Assembly: GCF_002109325.1 (NCBI RefSeq) | Contig: NZ_CP015348.1 | Location: forward strand, 461,501-525,500 | DNA: 64,000 bases | Source of the DNA: Sporosarcina ureae | GTDB lineage: Bacteria; Bacillota; Bacilli; Bacillales_A; Planococcaceae | Direction of reading: 5' to 3' | Part shown: positions 24,900 to 34,070 of the stretch, in pieces | Numbering within the stretch: position 1 is the first letter of the stretch | Layout: each line of letters opens with the position of its first letter | Notes under the pieces: generated by a model | What the model was told of the DNA's origin: nothing | What the model saw: the letters and a program-made list of their open reading frames with translations, nothing else | The model's database searches: none | Translations under genes and position numbers: made by a program

Positions 24900-25697
24900 T
24901 TAATCTACTTGATGGTCACTTCCGAAGAAGTTCTTGAACATTTGGATCGTTGTTGCTCTACCAATTGCACCAAGAGAAGTTGTCAAAGGAATTCCTTTAG
25001 GACAAGCCACTACACAGTTCTGTGCGTTACCACATTCAGTGATTCCGCCGTCTCCCATTACTGTAGCCAAACGCTCATCTTTGTTCATTGAACCCGTTGG
25101 ATGGGCGTTAAATAAACGTACTTGTGACATCAATGCAGGTCCCATGAAGTTCGTCTTGTCGTTAACGTTCGGACAAGCTTCTAGACATACACCGCAAGTC
25201 ATACATTTAGACAATTCATATGCCCACTGGCGCTTACGCTCAGGCATACGAGGGCCTTCACCAAGATCGTACGTTCCATCAATCGGAACCCAAGCTTTGA
25301 TACGCTTTAACGAATCAAACATGAATTCACGGTCAACAATTAAGTCACGAACGACTGGGAATGTACGCATAGGCTCAAGTTTAATAGGTTGTGTCAACTG
25401 ATCTACCAATGCAGTACATGACTGACGAGGACGACCGTTGATTACCATTGAACATGCTCCACAAACCTCTTCCAAACAGTTCATATCCCAGTTAATTGGC
25501 GTAGTCTTCTCACCTTTTGCATTTACAGGGTTACGTCTGATTTCCATTAAAGCCGAGATTACGTTCATATTCGGGCGATATGGAACTTCAAATCTTTCAG
25601 TATAAGGACTTGAAGTGGCATTATCTTGACGTTGAATGTCAAACACGACAGTTTTTGTAGCAGTTGCAGTTGCACTTGCTGTTTGTTGTTCGCTCAC
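24900..25697 (-). CDS. sdhB: Succinate dehydrogenase iron-sulfur subunit
   Basis: 265 residues. It passes electrons from the flavin to menaquinone. The [2Fe-2S] cluster site is CLEEVCGACSMVINGRPRQSC; the [3Fe-4S]/[4Fe-4S] sites are CMTCGVCLEACP and CGNAQNCVVACPKGIP. The first 20 residues are a Thr/Ala-rich extension (TASATATATKT) not needed for the fold. It is the last gene of sdhCAB, separated from sdhA by 6 bp. Confidence 0.96.
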   Translation of the reverse strand: MSEQQTASATATATKTVVFDIQRQDNATSSPYTERFEVPYRPNMNVISALMEIRRNPVNAKGEKTTPINWDMNCLEEVCGACSMVINGRPRQSCTALVDQLTQPIKLEPMRTFPVVRDLIVDREFMFDSLKRIKAWVPIDGTYDLGEGPRMPERKRQWAYELSKCMTCGVCLEACPNVNDKTNFMGPALMSQVRLFNAHPTGSMNKDERLATVMGDGGITECGNAQNCVVACPKGIPLTTSLGAIGRATTIQMFKNFFGSDHQVD

Positions 25698-25703
25698 TTT
25701 TTA

Positions 25704-27458
25704 TCAATCTCCTTTCTTCGCTGAGTAATCGCGGATACGTGGAGGAATGATAGAAGTATCTACTTCTTCATAAGATATAATTGGTGCAGATACTCCGTCA
25801 AATTCCGCAATTGTTGTTTTCAAGAAGTTCTCATCATCACGATTCGGGAATTCTGGCTTATAGTGCGCGCCACGGCTCTCGTCACGATTTAATGCACCTA
25901 ATGTGATTACACGTGCTAAATATAGCATGTTCTTCAACTGGCGTGTAAACATAGCTCCTTGGTTAGACCAAAGTTGTGTATCTGTTATGTTAATGTTTTC
26001 ATAGCGCTCAAGTAACTCGACAATTTTTTCGTCTGTCTGCTTCAACTTATCATTGAAACGAACAACCGTTACGTTGTCAGTCATCCATTCGCCAAGCTCT
26101 CTGTGAAGAACGTACGCATTTTCTGTACCGTCCATCTTAAGAGTGTCTTCCCATTTCTGTTGCTCTTCTTTAACCGCATCTTCGAAGATCGTTGCAGGAA
26201 GTTCATCAGCAGTACGCTTCAGATGCTTCATGTAATCGATTGCGTACGGTCCTGCGACCATACCACCGTAAATAGCGGATAGCAATGAGTTAGCACCTAA
26301 ACGGTTTGCACCGTGTTGTGAGAAGTCACATTCGCCTGCTGCGAATAGACCAGGGATACTTGTTTGCTGATGATCGTCAACCCATAGTCCGCCCATTGAA
26401 TAGTGAACAGCCGGGAAGATTTTCATTGGCAATTTACGTGGATCATCTCCTGTGAACTTTTCATAAATCTCGATGATTCCACCAAGTTTAATGTCCAGTT
26501 CTTTAGGGTCCTTGTGGGAAAGATCCAAGTACACCATGTTTTCTCCGTTAATACCTAGTTTTTGGTTTACACACACGTCGAAGATTTCTCGTGTTGCGAT
26601 ATCCCGTGGAACTAAGTTACCGTAGTCTGGATATTTCTCTTCCAAGAAGTACCAAGGCTTACCATCTTTATATGTCCAAATACGTCCACCTTCACCACGA
26701 GCAGATTCACTCATTAGACGAAGTTTGTCGTCTCCAGGAATTGCTGTTGGGTGAATCTGAATGAATTCGCCGTTTGCATATTTTGCACCTTGCTGATAAA
26801 CGATGGAAGCTGCAGAACCTGTATTGATTACAGAGTTTGTAGACTTACCAAAGATAATCCCAGGGCCACCTGTTGCCATGATGACAGCATCCGCTTTGAA
26901 TGCTTCGATTTCCATTGTCTTCATGTTTTGAGCTTTGATACCGCGGCAAGTTCCATCTTCGTCTTTGATGATTCCAAGGAACTCCCAGTGCTCATACTTT
27001 TGAACAAGTCCTGCTACCTCATGAGAACGAACTTGTTCGTCAAGAGCATACAGTAACTGTTGTCCTGTAGTTGCACCCGCATACGCTGTACGGTGGTGAA
27101 GTGTACCACCGAAACGACGGAAATCTAATAAACCTTCTGGTGTACGGTTGAACATAACACCCATACGGTCTAATAAGTGGATGATTCCAGGAGCTGCTGC
27201 CGTCATTGCTTGTACTGGTTTTTGATTCGCTAGGAAGTCTCCACCGTAAACTGTATCATCAAAGTGAATGTCGACCGAGTCACCTTCACCTTTTGTGTTT
27301 ACAGCACCGTTAATGCCACCTTGGGCACATACGGAGTGGGAACGTTTTACTGGAACTAGCGAAAACAAGTCAACCGGTACGCCAGCTTCTGCTGACTTGA
27401 TGGTAGCCATTAGTCCAGCTAGTCCTCCACCGACGACAATCAATCTGCCTTTTGCCAT
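25704..27458 (-). CDS. sdhA: Succinate dehydrogenase flavoprotein subunit
   Basis: 584 residues. It oxidises succinate to fumarate with covalent FAD. The dinucleotide motif is VVGGGLAGLMATIKSAEAG, the FAD-linked His is in KRSHSVCAQGG, and HPTAIPGDDKLR and the ARGEGG loop bind substrate. The long form (584 residues, with HQQTSIPGLFAAGECDFSQHGANRLGANS) is the Bacillus type. The start is ATG 27458 after GAGGAGTGAAACA; a start six codons upstream is not supported. Confidence 0.96.
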   Translation of the reverse strand: MAKGRLIVVGGGLAGLMATIKSAEAGVPVDLFSLVPVKRSHSVCAQGGINGAVNTKGEGDSVDIHFDDTVYGGDFLANQKPVQAMTAAAPGIIHLLDRMGVMFNRTPEGLLDFRRFGGTLHHRTAYAGATTGQQLLYALDEQVRSHEVAGLVQKYEHWEFLGIIKDEDGTCRGIKAQNMKTMEIEAFKADAVIMATGGPGIIFGKSTNSVINTGSAASIVYQQGAKYANGEFIQIHPTAIPGDDKLRLMSESARGEGGRIWTYKDGKPWYFLEEKYPDYGNLVPRDIATREIFDVCVNQKLGINGENMVYLDLSHKDPKELDIKLGGIIEIYEKFTGDDPRKLPMKIFPAVHYSMGGLWVDDHQQTSIPGLFAAGECDFSQHGANRLGANSLLSAIYGGMVAGPYAIDYMKHLKRTADELPATIFEDAVKEEQQKWEDTLKMDGTENAYVLHRELGEWMTDNVTVVRFNDKLKQTDEKIVELLERYENINITDTQLWSNQGAMFTRQLKNMLYLARVITLGALNRDESRGAHYKPEFPNRDDENFLKTTIAEFDGVSAPIISYEEVDTSIIPPRIRDYSAKKGD

Positions 27459-27508
27459 TATTGTTTCACTCCTCAATTATACGTAATTTCATTAGTTGTT
27501 TTAATTAA

Positions 27509-28117
27509 TTATACAAATGCTAGAAGTGCTTGAACTCCAATTACAGAAAGTATTAAGAAAATAACGATTGTGATGTAAGATACGATCTGTTGTGATCTTG
27601 GTGATTGTGCAATTCCCCAAGTAACACAGAAAGACCATAGTCCGTTTGCTAAGTGGAAAGTAGCAGAAACGACACCTAGGATATAGAAAACAAGCATAAA
27701 TGGATTCGACAAGATATCGGCCATCATGTTGAAGTCTACTTCAGTTCCAAGCGCTTTTTGAATACGAGTTTCGTATACATGCCATGCAATGAAGATGACT
27801 AGGAATACGCCTGTGAACCGTTGGAGCGTGAACATCCAGTTACGGAAAGTACTGTAATGGCCCACATTGTATTTCGCTGAAAAAGCTATGTACACTCCGT
27901 AAAAAGCGTGGAACATGAGTGGAATATAAATAATAAACCATTCCAAGAACAATACAAACGGTAAGTTCCCCATAAAGTTAGATGCTGTGTTGAATGCTTC
28001 TTCACCGCGCGTTGCAAAGTGGTTAATGACTAAGTGTTGGGCAACAAATAGACCAACTGGAATAACTCCAAGCAACGAGTGTAGACGGCGTAAGAAAAAA
28101 TCTGATTCTTTCGACAA
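27509..28117 (-). CDS. sdhC: Succinate dehydrogenase cytochrome b558 subunit
   Basis: 202 residues with five transmembrane helices, the Bacillus di-haem cytochrome b558 type that anchors SdhAB and reduces menaquinone. Histidines for haem lie in LLGVIPVGLFVAQHLVINHF, in VFLVIFIAWHVYETR and in the fourth helix (VSATFHLANGLWSFC). The start is TTG 28117, nine bases after GGGAGGG. First gene of the operon. Confidence 0.95.
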   Translation of the reverse strand: MSKESDFFLRRLHSLLGVIPVGLFVAQHLVINHFATRGEEAFNTASNFMGNLPFVLFLEWFIIYIPLMFHAFYGVYIAFSAKYNVGHYSTFRNWMFTLQRFTGVFLVIFIAWHVYETRIQKALGTEVDFNMMADILSNPFMLVFYILGVVSATFHLANGLWSFCVTWGIAQSPRSQQIVSYITIVIFLILSVIGVQALLAFV

Positions 28118-28533
28118 GTCTTTTACCCTCCCTTATTTCTGAGAATATACTGTAATGATGCGATTCTCTATTTGGTCCGCATTCACCAGTATCTCTCTTC
28201 GTGGTATAATATGATAACATGTACATTGTACTCCTCTGTTTAGGGCAGGTCAAGATGCTGTCAACTTTTTATACTATATTATGACTTTTCTAATAATGTC
28301 GTTTTACCACATAATTGACCGCATGATACGACAGTTGCCGACAATGTACGAAGCCTTTAGTAACGCTCTTTTAAACAGGTTATCATGACTTGTTAATCGA
28401 AAGTAATATATAATATGATCCAATTTACATCCTAGACAATAAACGTCTGACTATTCCGAAAAATTGTGACGGAATTGAAACATATTTTTTGTTTTTAGAA
28501 GATTAAAGTCTTCTACTATAGAAAAGCCCTTGA
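28118..28533. other. Intergenic region between sdhC and uvrC, including the sdh promoter
   Basis: 416 bases with no supported gene on either strand. In B. subtilis yslB and lysC lie between sdhC and uvrC; no remnant of either, and no lysine riboswitch, can be recognised here. It holds the sdh promoter near its sdhC side, and the uvrC terminator starts within its last bases. Confidence 0.6.
28225..28253 (-). promoter_or_regulatory. sdhCAB promoter (sigma-A)
   Basis: TTGACC (28248-28253) and TACAAT (28225-28230) lie 17 bp apart on the - strand, leaving a leader of about 100 nt before the sdhC start. Confidence 0.65.
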
Positions 28534-28553
28534 CTACTCAGTCAGGGGCTTTT
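28522..28553 (-). terminator. Terminator of uvrC, overlapping its last codons
   Basis: AAAAGCCCTTGACT pairs with AGTCAGGGGCTTTT. The 3' codons and stop of uvrC form one arm of the hairpin. Confidence 0.8.
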
Positions 28554-30336
28554 GACTATCTTCAGGTTTTTGGAAGTGAGCGATCAAGTCATCTGCAACT
28601 TTTTTAGGCATTCCAGACTCTTTCAATTGCTCGGGTGTCGCTTCACGTATGGCTTTCACTGTTTTAAAATGCTTCAATAGTTGTTGCTTACGTTTAGGCC
28701 CAATGCCATCAATACCATCTAAGGACGATGTTAGTGATGATGCGCCCCTACGCTGTCTGTGAAACGTAATAGCAAAGCGGTGAACTTCATCTTGAACCCG
28801 TTGCAATAAATAAAATGCTTCACTCGTCTTCTTCAATGGAACGATTTCAGGCGGGTGACCGTATAGCAACTGCGCTGTATTATGCTTGTCATCCTTTGCA
28901 AGACCCGCAATAGGAATCGATAAGCCGAGTTCATCTTCAATGACTTCTCGGGCTATTTCCATTTGCCCTTTCCCACCATCGATCACAATCAAATCCGGTA
29001 AAGGCAATTCTTCTTTTAATACACGTGCGTAACGTCGTCTAACTACTTCCCGCATAGCACCATAATCATCGTGAGCTGCAGCTGTTTTCGTTTTATACTT
29101 TCGGTAATCTTTACGATTCGGACGCCCATCCACAAATGATATCATCGCGGATACCGGTTCCACGCCATGTGTATGAGAGTTATCGAATGCTTCTATTCGA
29201 AGAGGCGTACTAATATTCATCGCTTCTCCAAGTTCTTCACAAGCACCAATTGTACGTTCTTCTTGTCGCTCAATTATTTGGAACTTGGCATTCAATGCAA
29301 TAGACGCATTTTTGGCAGCAAGTTTGACAAGTTCTTTTTTCTTTCCACGTTGCGGTATTAACACCGTTGTATCGAGCAATTGATCTGCTAACGCAAAATC
29401 AACGGTCTCCGGAAGAAGTACTTCTTTAGGCAATAAATGTTGGGCTTCTCCATAGAAACGACCCAGATACGTAAGTAATTCATCTTCAGGATCTCTATAG
29501 GCTGGAAAAATAGATACATCACGTTCTATCATTTTACCTTGACGAACGAAGAACACTTGCACGCACATCCAACCTTTATCAACCGCATAGCCGAAAATAT
29601 CCCGGTCAGTAAAGTCGTTAGCATTCATATTCTGTTTTTCCATAACGGTTTCGATATTTGTGATTTGATCACGATATTCTTTCGCGCGTTCAAACTCCAA
29701 CTCTTCAGCTGCTTTATTCATTTTTTGCTGGAGTTCTTTTTTGACTTCCTTATAACCACCATTTAGAAATCGTGTAATGTCCGTAATCATTTCTGTATAT
29801 GCCTCAGCAGGTACCTCTTTGATACAAGGTGCCAAACATTGTCCAATATGATAGTACAAACACGCGCGCGTCGGAATACTTTGACACTTACGATACGGAT
29901 ACAGTCGATCCAATAACTTTTTGGTCTCATGCGCCGCAGTGGCATTTGGGTAAGGTCCAAAGTATTTACCCGATTTCTTATTTACTTTACGAGTAATAAT
30001 CAATTTCGGGTGTCTTTCATTGGTGATTTTCAGGTAAGGATAAGTTTTATCATCCTTCAGCATAATATTGTATTTGGGATCGTATTTCTTAATCATGTTC
30101 AATTCCAGAATCAAGGCTTCAATTTCAGAATTGGTGACAATATATTCAAAATCCTCTATTTCTCCGACCAATCGCTGGGTCTTACCATCGTGAGATCCCG
30201 TGAAATAACTGCGAACACGATTTTTTAAGACTTTTGCTTTCCCTACATAAATGACGGTGCCTTGGCGATCCTTCATTAAATAACATCCTGGTAATTCGGG
30301 GAGGATTGAAAGTTTATGTTCAATAATTTCATTCAT
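28534..30336 (-). CDS. uvrC: Excinuclease ABC subunit C
   Basis: 600 residues, the usual length. It makes both incisions in nucleotide excision repair with UvrAB. The N-terminal GIY-YIG nuclease contains [20 protein letters not shown] UvrB-binding UVR motif follows ([25 protein letters not shown]), then an endonuclease-V/RNase H-like domain ([18 protein letters not shown]) and C-terminal helix-hairpin-helix motifs ([20 protein letters not shown]). The start is ATG 30336 after TAGGTGAAAATA. It follows trxA, as in B. subtilis, across a terminator. Confidence 0.96.
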   Translation of the reverse strand: MNEIIEHKLSILPELPGCYLMKDRQGTVIYVGKAKVLKNRVRSYFTGSHDGKTQRLVGEIEDFEYIVTNSEIEALILELNMIKKYDPKYNIMLKDDKTYPYLKITNERHPKLIITRKVNKKSGKYFGPYPNATAAHETKKLLDRLYPYRKCQSIPTRACLYYHIGQCLAPCIKEVPAEAYTEMITDITRFLNGGYKEVKKELQQKMNKAAEELEFERAKEYRDQITNIETVMEKQNMNANDFTDRDIFGYAVDKGWMCVQVFFVRQGKMIERDVSIFPAYRDPEDELLTYLGRFYGEAQHLLPKEVLLPETVDFALADQLLDTTVLIPQRGKKKELVKLAAKNASIALNAKFQIIERQEERTIGACEELGEAMNISTPLRIEAFDNSHTHGVEPVSAMISFVDGRPNRKDYRKYKTKTAAAHDDYGAMREVVRRRYARVLKEELPLPDLIVIDGGKGQMEIAREVIEDELGLSIPIAGLAKDDKHNTAQLLYGHPPEIVPLKKTSEAFYLLQRVQDEVHRFAITFHRQRRGASSLTSSLDGIDGIGPKRKQQLLKHFKTVKAIREATPEQLKESGMPKKVADDLIAHFQKPEDSQKPLTE

Positions 30337-30348
30337 TATTTTCACCTA

Positions 30349-30381
30349 CTAAAAGACCGGGTGCTAAAGCAGCCCCGGTCC
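30349..30381 (-). terminator. Terminator of trxA
   Basis: GACCGGG (30355-30361) pairs with CCCGGTC (30374-30380), followed by TTTT on the - strand. Confidence 0.75.
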
Positions 30382-30388
30382 AATGTAT

Positions 30389-30703
30389 TTATGCGTGTTT
30401 TTCAACTAGTTGTGCAAGTGCTTCTTTAGGTTGGAAGCCTACTACCTTCTCAGCTACTTCTCCATCTTTAAAGAGTAGAAGTGTTGGGATCGACATGATG
30501 CCGAACTGGCTAGCAGTTGCTTGGTTGTCATCAACGTTTACTTTTACAATGTTCGCTTTTCCTTCTAATTCACCTGAAAGTTCTTCAAGTACAGGAGCGA
30601 TCATTTTACATGGTCCACACCAAGGTGCCCAAAAGTCTACTAGTACTACGCCTTCTTTTACGTTTTCAGCAAAGTTCGAATCAGTTGCATTGATAATTGC
30701 CAT
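30389..30703 (-). CDS. trxA: Thioredoxin
   Basis: 104 residues. It reduces protein disulfides. Active-site WCGPCK is at residues 28-33, preceded by VLVDFWAP; the cis-proline is in MSIPTLLLF. The ribosome binding site AAGGAGG is strong. A separate promoter lies upstream, so it can be expressed independently of the preceding etf genes. Confidence 0.97.
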   Translation of the reverse strand: MAIINATDSNFAENVKEGVVLVDFWAPWCGPCKMIAPVLEELSGELEGKANIVKVNVDDNQATASQFGIMSIPTLLLFKDGEVAEKVVGFQPKEALAQLVEKHA

Positions 30704-30737
30704 TATTATTTCCTCCTTAGTGTTTAACTATATTCGT

Positions 30738-30746
30738 ATTATATCA
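30738..30746 (-). promoter_or_regulatory. Extended -10 promoter of trxA
   Basis: TGATATAAT on the - strand is a consensus extended -10; the -35 region is weak. It is 35 bp before the trxA start, with a short leader. Confidence 0.5.
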
Positions 30747-30788
30747 CGGAGGTATAGAAGGGGCTAAAAAAATGCCTGTACCGAAACA

Positions 30789-31763
30789 TTAGCTGACTTT
30801 AATCTTTTTAATTTCTTCAATCATGATCGGAATGATCTCGAAGATGTCACCCACGATACCGTAGTCTGCAATTTTAAAGATGTTCGCTTCGGGATCTTTA
30901 TTGATCGCGACAATGACTTTAGAGTTGGACATACCGGCTACGTGCTGGATTGCTCCAGAAATTCCAGCTGCGATATACAAGTCTGGAGTAACAACTTTAC
31001 CCGTTTGACCAATCTGTAGTGAATAGTCGCAGTAATCTGCGTCACACGCTCCACGTGAAGCACCAACCGCACCGCCTAGAAGATCAGCCAATTCTTTTAA
31101 AGGCTCAAATCCTTCTGGTCCTTTAACTCCACGACCACCCGCTACGATTACTTTTGCTTCAGATAAATCTACGCCTTCTGTTGATTTACGTACTACGTCT
31201 TTGATAACAGAACGAAGATTTGTAATATCTACAGTTTTTGCTGTTACGTCCCCTGAACGGCTTGCATCATGTGCTAACGGCTCAATGTTGTTCGGACGGA
31301 TTGTGATAAATTGTAAACCTTCTTTAATTTCCACTTTCTCAAATGCTTTACCAGAATAGATTGGACGGATGAATTCTGCATCATCGCCTTCTCCTTCAAT
31401 TTTCGTTACATCTGAAATCAATCCTGTTCCAAGCTTACTTGCAATTTTGGGTGATAAGTCTTTACCCATAGCTGTGTGACCGAAAACTACGCCGTCTGGA
31501 GACTCCTCTTCGTAAACCGCCATGAATGCTTGACCGAAACCGTCCGGCGTGTAGTACTTCAAGTGCGGGTGCTCAACCGTTACTACTCGGTCCGCTCCAT
31601 AATGAATCATTTCTTCACCTAGTGACTGAACTTGATCGCCAATAAGAACAGCGACAACTTCTCCACCGCCTGAAATATTTTTTGCTGCTGCAATTGTTTC
31701 AAATGATACGTTACGTAGTTCTCCATCACGTGCTTCACCTAAAACCAACATTTTCTTTGACAT
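30789..31763 (-). CDS. etfA: Electron transfer flavoprotein alpha subunit
   Basis: 324 residues. With EtfB it collects electrons from acyl-CoA dehydrogenases. The C-terminal FAD domain is clear: VIVAGGRGVKGPEGFEPL, GAVGASRGACDADYCDYSLQIGQTGKVVTPDLYIA and HVAGMSNSKVIVAINKDPEANIFKIADYGIVGDIFEIIP. It probably also serves the yngJ-type dehydrogenase of this window. Confidence 0.96.
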   Translation of the reverse strand: MSKKMLVLGEARDGELRNVSFETIAAAKNISGGGEVVAVLIGDQVQSLGEEMIHYGADRVVTVEHPHLKYYTPDGFGQAFMAVYEEESPDGVVFGHTAMGKDLSPKIASKLGTGLISDVTKIEGEGDDAEFIRPIYSGKAFEKVEIKEGLQFITIRPNNIEPLAHDASRSGDVTAKTVDITNLRSVIKDVVRKSTEGVDLSEAKVIVAGGRGVKGPEGFEPLKELADLLGGAVGASRGACDADYCDYSLQIGQTGKVVTPDLYIAAGISGAIQHVAGMSNSKVIVAINKDPEANIFKIADYGIVGDIFEIIPIMIEEIKKIKVS

Positions 31764-31799
31764 AATGTAGTCCCTCCTAATTACGGTTCTCTATATGAA

Positions 31800-32573
31800 T
31801 TAAATTACTTTCGCTTCGTTACGCAATAATTTTATAAGTTCAGCCGCTTGATCTGCTGGCTCTCCTTCAAGTACACGCCCCGCTGATTTTGCTGGTGGTA
31901 AGAAGACTTCCTTTGTTTCCGTCTTCGCTTCTACATCATCTTCCTCTAGATCTAGGTCATCGAACTCTAAGTCTTCAAGAGGTTTCTTCTTTGCTTTCAT
32001 AATCCCAGGCAAAGAAGGATAACGTGGTTCGTTCAGACCTTGTTGTGCTGTAACTAGAAGTGGTAGGGATGTTTCAATAGTTTCTGAATCCCCTTCAACG
32101 TCTCGTACAACTGTTGCGTTCGTTCCGTCTATTGTTAATTCAGTAATTGTCGTAACATAGTTAATCCCAAGCAATTCTGCTACACGTGGTCCTACTTGTC
32201 CTGAACCGCCGTCGATAGCTACGTTACCCGCTAGAATCAAATCAGCATCTTTGTCTTTTAAGTAATCTGCAATGACTTTTGCTGATGTATATTCGTCAAT
32301 ATCATCAATGTCGTCTTCAATATTGATGAGTACTGCTTTATCTGCACCCATTGCCAATGCCGTACGCAATTGTTTCTCGGAATCTTCGTCACCGATTGAT
32401 AATACAGTAACTTCCCCACCGTGTTCGTCACGTAGTTTAATAGCTTCTTCTACTGCGTACTCATCGTATGGGTTGATGATGAATTCTGCACCATCTTCAG
32501 CAATGGCACCGTTTGAGATTGAAATTTTTTCTTCCGTATCAAATGTTCTTTTTACTAATGCATAAATGTTCAT
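31800..32573 (-). CDS. etfB: Electron transfer flavoprotein beta subunit
   Basis: 257 residues. It holds the AMP site of the EtfAB dimer: NPYDEYAVEEAIKLRDEHGGEVTVLSIG, ADLILAGNVAIDGGSGQVGPRVAELLG, and the signature LPLLVTAQQGLNEPRYPSLPGIMKAKKKPLE. An acidic stretch (DLEFDDLDLEEDDVEAKTE) follows the signature. 23 bp downstream of fadB, in the lcfA-etfA operon. Confidence 0.96.
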   Translation of the reverse strand: MNIYALVKRTFDTEEKISISNGAIAEDGAEFIINPYDEYAVEEAIKLRDEHGGEVTVLSIGDEDSEKQLRTALAMGADKAVLINIEDDIDDIDEYTSAKVIADYLKDKDADLILAGNVAIDGGSGQVGPRVAELLGINYVTTITELTIDGTNATVVRDVEGDSETIETSLPLLVTAQQGLNEPRYPSLPGIMKAKKKPLEDLEFDDLDLEEDDVEAKTETKEVFLPPAKSAGRVLEGEPADQAAELIKLLRNEAKVI

Positions 32574-32596
32574 TAATAGAACCTCCTATTCGATAA

Positions 32597-33370
32597 TTAC
32601 TTCCCGGTAAATGTAGGTTGACGCTTTTCAATAAACGCTTGAATACCTTCTTTTGCATCTTCAGAAACAAATACTTCTCCGAATGACTTTGCTTCTGCTT
32701 CCACACCATCATAGAATGACTGGTCTTTGGAATAAGAAAGCATATGCAATGCATGCTTCACTGCAATCGGACTCTTTTGAGAAATCTTTTTCGCAAGCTT
32801 CAATGTCTCATTTGAAAGGTCTTCATCTGAATACGCATGATTTGCAAGACCCCATTGTACTGCATCTTCACCTGAAATCGGATCGCTTGTCAACATGATT
32901 TCTGTTGCTTTCGCTACACCGACTAAACGTGGCAAACGCTGTGTTCCTGCAAATCCAGGTATTAGCCCGAGTTGCAATTCAGGCAGGCCAAGTTTAGCAC
33001 TTTTCGTTACCAATCGGATGTGGCAAGCCATTGCCAACTCCAAGCCGCCACCAAGTGCTGCACCATGAATGGAAGCGATTACAGGTTTAGGGAAGTTTTC
33101 TAAGCGTTCGAAAACTTCTTGACCTTTACTAGATAGATTCGTGAACGCTTCACCCGTGTGTACTGTAGTGAATTCTTTAATATCCGCACCAGCTGAGAAG
33201 AAACGACCTTCTCCATAAAGAACAATAACACGAATATCGTCGTCATGCTCTACGCTAGTTAACAGTTGGTCCACTTCTTCAATCAATTTCGAAGACAGTG
33301 CGTTCGCGGGTGGATGGTCAATTTTCGCTAATGCGACATGACCGTCTTTCTCCAAGTTAATCAATGTCAT
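32597..33370 (-). CDS. fadB: Enoyl-CoA hydratase of fatty-acid beta-oxidation
   Basis: 257 residues of the crotonase family. RFFSAGADIKEF gives the first oxyanion strand, GAALGGGLELAMACHIRL the second, and LGLPELQLGLIPGFAGTQRLPRLVG the catalytic acidic residues. It hydrates trans-2-enoyl-CoA. It sits between the regulator fadR and etfB, as in the B. subtilis fad operon. It is a paralogue of the hydratase at 11170-11952. Confidence 0.95.
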   Translation of the reverse strand: MTLINLEKDGHVALAKIDHPPANALSSKLIEEVDQLLTSVEHDDDIRVIVLYGEGRFFSAGADIKEFTTVHTGEAFTNLSSKGQEVFERLENFPKPVIASIHGAALGGGLELAMACHIRLVTKSAKLGLPELQLGLIPGFAGTQRLPRLVGVAKATEIMLTSDPISGEDAVQWGLANHAYSDEDLSNETLKLAKKISQKSPIAVKHALHMLSYSKDQSFYDGVEAEAKSFGEVFVSEDAKEGIQAFIEKRQPTFTGK

Positions 33371-33396
33371 CTACTATCTCTCCTTTAGTGCAATGC

Positions 33397-33981
33397 TTAC
33401 TGCTGTTTGTAGCCATGTAGTAGCATATCGCTAACTTTAGGCGCTAAGCTGACTAAATTAAACTTCTGTTCGTTCATCACCCAAGAGGTAATTGTCTCAT
33501 CCATTGTGCCAAATAACATCTGTCTTGCTAGTCTGAGATCTAGATCAGGAGATAACTCCCCCTTCTCTACCCCTTCTTCAAGCAAAGTATCCAACAAAAC
33601 CATATATTCTTTCAACACATTATTGATTTGGAATCGCAGATCTTTATTTGACTGTCTGAGTTCCAATTGTGTGACGATCGCTAAGTGAGGATCTTCTTGC
33701 AGCACTCTAAAATGACTTTCTACAACCAGTTGCAACTTTCCTGCAATGGGAAGATCTTTTTTTAATATTTCTTTAATATTCTCTACGAAAATCGCCATTT
33801 TTTCCCTGAATACGGATATAAGAATATCTTCTTTATTTTTAAAATACAAATAAATCGTTCCATCAGCGACTCCAGCTTCTTTAGCAATTTTCGAGACTTG
33901 CGCTTGGTGGTACCCATTTTCCGCAATAACAACTACTGCAGCATCTACTATTTGTTTATATTTAGGTTTTGTCCGCTTCAT
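33397..33981 (-). CDS. fadR: TetR-family repressor of fatty-acid degradation FadR
   Basis: 194 residues. The N-terminal HTH is KYKQIVDAAVVVIAENGYHQAQVSKIAKEAGVADGTIYLYFKNKEDIL (about residues 7-55). The C-terminal ligand domain should bind long-chain acyl-CoA, which releases it from DNA. Its own promoter carries a FadR box with perfect arms, indicating autoregulation. Confidence 0.95.
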   Translation of the reverse strand: MKRTKPKYKQIVDAAVVVIAENGYHQAQVSKIAKEAGVADGTIYLYFKNKEDILISVFREKMAIFVENIKEILKKDLPIAGKLQLVVESHFRVLQEDPHLAIVTQLELRQSNKDLRFQINNVLKEYMVLLDTLLEEGVEKGELSPDLDLRLARQMLFGTMDETITSWVMNEQKFNLVSLAPKVSDMLLHGYKQQ

Positions 33982-34008
33982 TATGTTTCACCACCAAAAA
34001 AGAAAATA

Positions 34009-34062
34009 TGAATGATGATTCATTCATATTTTCATAGTAATATTATTTTGAGTTTTAGTCAA
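34009..34062 (-). promoter_or_regulatory. fadR promoter with FadR box
   Basis: TTGACT (34057-34062) and TACTAT (34034-34039) lie 17 bp apart on the - strand. TGAATGATGATTCATTCA (34009-34026), with perfect 7-bp arms of the FadR box, follows directly and would block transcription start. Confidence 0.8.
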
Positions 34063-34070
34063 GCATTTTG

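Noticed and set aside
28118..28533. Lysine riboswitch or lysC remnant between sdhC and uvrC
   Set aside because: None of the conserved riboswitch blocks or aspartokinase codons could be recognised.
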